From contig JASHXK010000041.1 of assembly GCA_030043575.1 (NCBI GenBank), forward strand, positions 1-5,871: a DNA stretch of 5,871 nt, read 5' to 3'. Made by a program: the position numbers and the translations under genes. Source of the DNA: Terriglobales bacterium. Lineage in GTDB: Bacteria; Acidobacteriota; Terriglobia; Terriglobales; Acidobacteriaceae. Positions 4,105 to 5,871 of the stretch are shown here, in pieces. A model generated the notes under the pieces. The model was not told the DNA's origin. It saw only the letters and a program-made list of their open reading frames with translations, and ran no database searches. Position 1 is the stretch's first letter, and every line of letters begins with the position of its first letter.

Positions 4105-5748
4105 CTATTGTGCGCCTGTTTGGCGCGAGGCGACATCCCGTTTTAGCGCCTGCGCCGCGGAATTTGCCGGCTCAAGCGCCAGCGCGCGGTCCACATCACC
4201 CGCGGCCGATTGCACTTGGTTCTGCTTCAGGTCGAGCCGCGCCAGCACCAGCAGCGCATCAACATTGGGCTTCAAACGAATTGACGTCTGCGCTTCACTG
4301 CGCGCGTTGACCACGTCGCCCTTCTTCTCCAGCAGCATCGCCAGCTGCGCGTGCGCCGTGGCGTCATTAGGATAAGCCGCGATCGCCTGCCGGAATTCGC
4401 TCTCGGCGTCGGCCATCAGGTTCTGCGCGATCAATTGCTCGCCGCGCTGTACGTGATAGGCGGCGTGGGTCGGACCATCCACCTTGGCCAGGCGCGCCTC
4501 GGTGAAATTTTCGATCTCCATCTGCAGTTGGCGATAGGAAGCCTCGTCGTAGTTGCGCTTGATGCGCTCCAGCGGAAGGCGCGGCTGAGCCGCCGGCAGC
4601 AAAGCGTTGCCCGTTGCCGATGCCGTGGCTTGCATCGGCGGAGGTATGCCGTGATTGATCATGTCCAGCAACGTCTTCGCCTCGCCGTCAGTCGGGCGTT
4701 GCTGCAGCTCGTCCTTCAGCTGGCGCGCGCCGCCGATGCTGTCACCGTTCTTGAAGAGCGCGACCGCCAGGTTGAAGTGGTAGTCGGCATCGTTGGGATC
4801 GGAGTTGACGGCTTTCGAGAAATAGTCCACCGCCTGCGCGCGATGCCCGCGACGCGCCTCTGTGACTCCCATGTTGTTGAAGAGCTCGGTCAGCGGCACG
4901 CGTGTCGAAAGATAGCTGAACGCGGCGAACGCCTTGTCGAAGTTGCCGCGATAGAACTCGGACATGCCCAGCAGGAAGGTCGCCTCGCCGGCAACCGGAT
5001 CGGTCCTGGGCACACGGGAGAACCACACCGAAGCCGACTCATATTCGCGATTATCGAAATAGGTTTTGCCCAACTGCAGCATGGCGAGCGTGTAGCTGGG
5101 ATTCAGCTTGAGCGCGTCATGGAAGTAATGGATTCGCTGCTGGTAGCTGGTGGCCAGCGTGCCGCGGATGTAGTTCTCAAATGCGTCGAGGCGAATGGGC
5201 GGAAGAGTCTTCAGGAACTGATCGCGCGGCATCGCTGAATGCTGCGGCATCTGCTGCAACAGCTGCCACGCCAGCGCGGTCTGCAAGTCGATAAGACTGG
5301 TCAGCGTACCGCTGCTGTCGACCGGCGGATACAGGTGCAGCTTGCGCATGTCGAGTAGCTGCGCGGTCGCGGTAAAGGTTTTGCCGTCGAAAGTGTAGCG
5401 GCCCATCACCACGTAGTCGGCGCCCATCTGCTCGGCGATGCCGTAAATCGTGGCTCGCGACGGCACCACGCTCTGCGGAATGCCGGAGTGATCGAAGGCG
5501 TAGCTGCGATCTTCGCGGCTGATGACGTAGATCTGCGACGACGCCATGCGCTGCGAGAGAACTTCCGGGAAGGCTTCGCTGATCCACTCCAGCCCGGGCG
5601 CGGCCGACTGGTTCTCGAAGGGTACGACCAGCAGCGTCAGCGTGCCCGGCATGGGCGGCGGCGACTGGGCCGATGCGGTCCGGCAAAGACACAGAACTGC
5701 AGAGACAATTATGGCAAGACGATGAAAACGGTAACCAAGGTATTGCAA
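4105..5748 (-). CDS. Exported TPR protein with N-terminal TolB-N/CsgG-like domain
   Basis: A 547-residue protein ending in TAG (4105-4107). The proposed TTG start (5746-5748) gives a classic signal peptide: RFHR, then LAIIVSAVLCLC, then TASAQ as cleavage site near residue 28. No Shine-Dalgarno precedes it and the frame is open to the window edge, so the start is provisional. Residues 36-165 (LTLLVVPFENQS, EAFPEVLSQRM, IYVISRED, GIAEQMGADYVVMGRYTF, FTATAQLLDM) resemble the TolB-N-like / CsgG-like domain that often precedes TPRs in bacterial proteins. Residues 203-353 and 427-530 are TPR-like helical repeats, for example TELFNNMGVTEARRGHRAQA and YHVQRGEQLIAQNLMADAES, separated by a Pro/Ala-rich linker (368-395). 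TPRs bind partner proteins, so a periplasmic or outer-membrane scaffolding role is inferred. No enzymatic motif is seen. The exact function is unknown. Confidence 0.88.
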   Translation of the reverse strand: MQYLGYRFHRLAIIVSAVLCLCRTASAQSPPPMPGTLTLLVVPFENQSAAPGLEWISEAFPEVLSQRMASSQIYVISREDRSYAFDHSGIPQSVVPSRATIYGIAEQMGADYVVMGRYTFDGKTFTATAQLLDMRKLHLYPPVDSSGTLTSLIDLQTALAWQLLQQMPQHSAMPRDQFLKTLPPIRLDAFENYIRGTLATSYQQRIHYFHDALKLNPSYTLAMLQLGKTYFDNREYESASVWFSRVPRTDPVAGEATFLLGMSEFYRGNFDKAFAAFSYLSTRVPLTELFNNMGVTEARRGHRAQAVDYFSKAVNSDPNDADYHFNLAVALFKNGDSIGGARQLKDELQQRPTDGEAKTLLDMINHGIPPPMQATASATGNALLPAAQPRLPLERIKRNYDEASYRQLQMEIENFTEARLAKVDGPTHAAYHVQRGEQLIAQNLMADAESEFRQAIAAYPNDATAHAQLAMLLEKKGDVVNARSEAQTSIRLKPNVDALLVLARLDLKQNQVQSAAGDVDRALALEPANSAAQALKRDVASRQTGAQ

Positions 5749-5757
5749 AGTAGTTCG

Positions 5758-5763
5758 ATTATA
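5758..5763 (-). promoter_or_regulatory. TATAAT-like -10 box upstream of the TPR gene
   Basis: A perfect TATAAT lies on the minus strand at 5763-5758. No recognisable -35 hexamer is found 16-18 nt upstream. If it is real, transcription would start near 5751, almost at the TTG start, giving a nearly leaderless message consistent with the missing Shine-Dalgarno. Confidence 0.3.
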
Positions 5764-5829
5764 GCGGCTGTAACATTTCGCATCGTGGCGAGCTACGGCC
5801 GCTTCGATCCTTTCGGAGGGACTTGGGGC

Positions 5830-5869
5830 TTCTGTTCCTTTGTCCGCTGACCGCGAAAGAGGGACAGAA
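5830..5869. repeat. Imperfect inverted repeat at the window edge
   Basis: TTCTGTTCCTTT (5830-5841) and AAAGAGGGACAGAA (within 5856-5869) can pair over 12 positions as plus-strand RNA, including two G-U pairs (5836/5863 and 5840/5859). The loop holds GTCCGCTGACCGCG. The arm GGGACAGAACC resembles short repeats found near REP-associated transposases in other bacteria; that resemblance is from memory. It may be the start of a larger element lying beyond the window. Confidence 0.4.
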
Positions 5870-5871
5870 CC

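Noticed and set aside
4351..5238. Plus-strand open frame of 295 codons inside the TPR gene
   Set aside because: It lies wholly antisense to a protein with a clear signal peptide and TPR repeats. Its translation is Arg/Leu/Val-rich, with the composition expected from the antisense frame of GC-rich coding DNA, and it has no recognisable domain.

Overview
The window is about 5.9 kb of GC-rich bacterial DNA with every recognisable gene on the minus strand. The gene families and the style of the intergenic palindromes (stems of variable sequence around a constant CTTYAG / CTRAAG apex) most resemble Acidobacteriota of the Koribacter/Terriglobus type. That assignment is inferred from pattern memory, not from a search.

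Layout in the direction of transcription (high to low coordinates): (1) 5749-5871, an upstream region with an imperfect inverted repeat at the window edge and a TATAAT-like box. (2) 4105-5748, an exported protein with a TolB-N/CsgG-like N-terminal domain followed by TPR repeats; its start is uncertain because the frame stays open to the window edge. (3) 3709-4104, a 396-bp gap packed with repeats, including a 148-bp element built of two concentric inverted repeats and a second symmetric two-hairpin element. (4) 2428-3708, a long-form NfeD (NfeD1b) membrane serine protease with an ideal ribosome binding site. (5) 2181-2427, a gap bounded by 16-bp inverted arms and holding a plausible promoter. 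(6) 1365-2180, a slipin/stomatin-like SPFH protein starting at GTG. (7) 1173-1364, a second repeat-rich gap sharing two repeat sequences with gap 3. (8) 420-1172, a single-pass membrane protein with a C-terminal SPOR (peptidoglycan-binding) domain. (9) 1-310, the N-terminus of a membrane-anchored or exported alpha/beta hydrolase cut by the window edge.

The core functional unit is the NfeD-slipin pair. In characterised systems the NfeD ClpP-like protease domain and its stomatin partner are encoded together and work as a membrane-quality or microdomain module. Its neighbours (SPOR protein, exported TPR protein, anchored hydrolase) are all predicted to act at the envelope, but co-function is inference. 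The most unusual part of the window is the repeat content: two REP-like clusters bracket the nfeD-slipin pair, share 23-bp exact and 31-bp near-exact sequences, and show REPIN/MITE-like symmetry. No CRISPR array, tRNA, rRNA, transposase or defence gene is visible.
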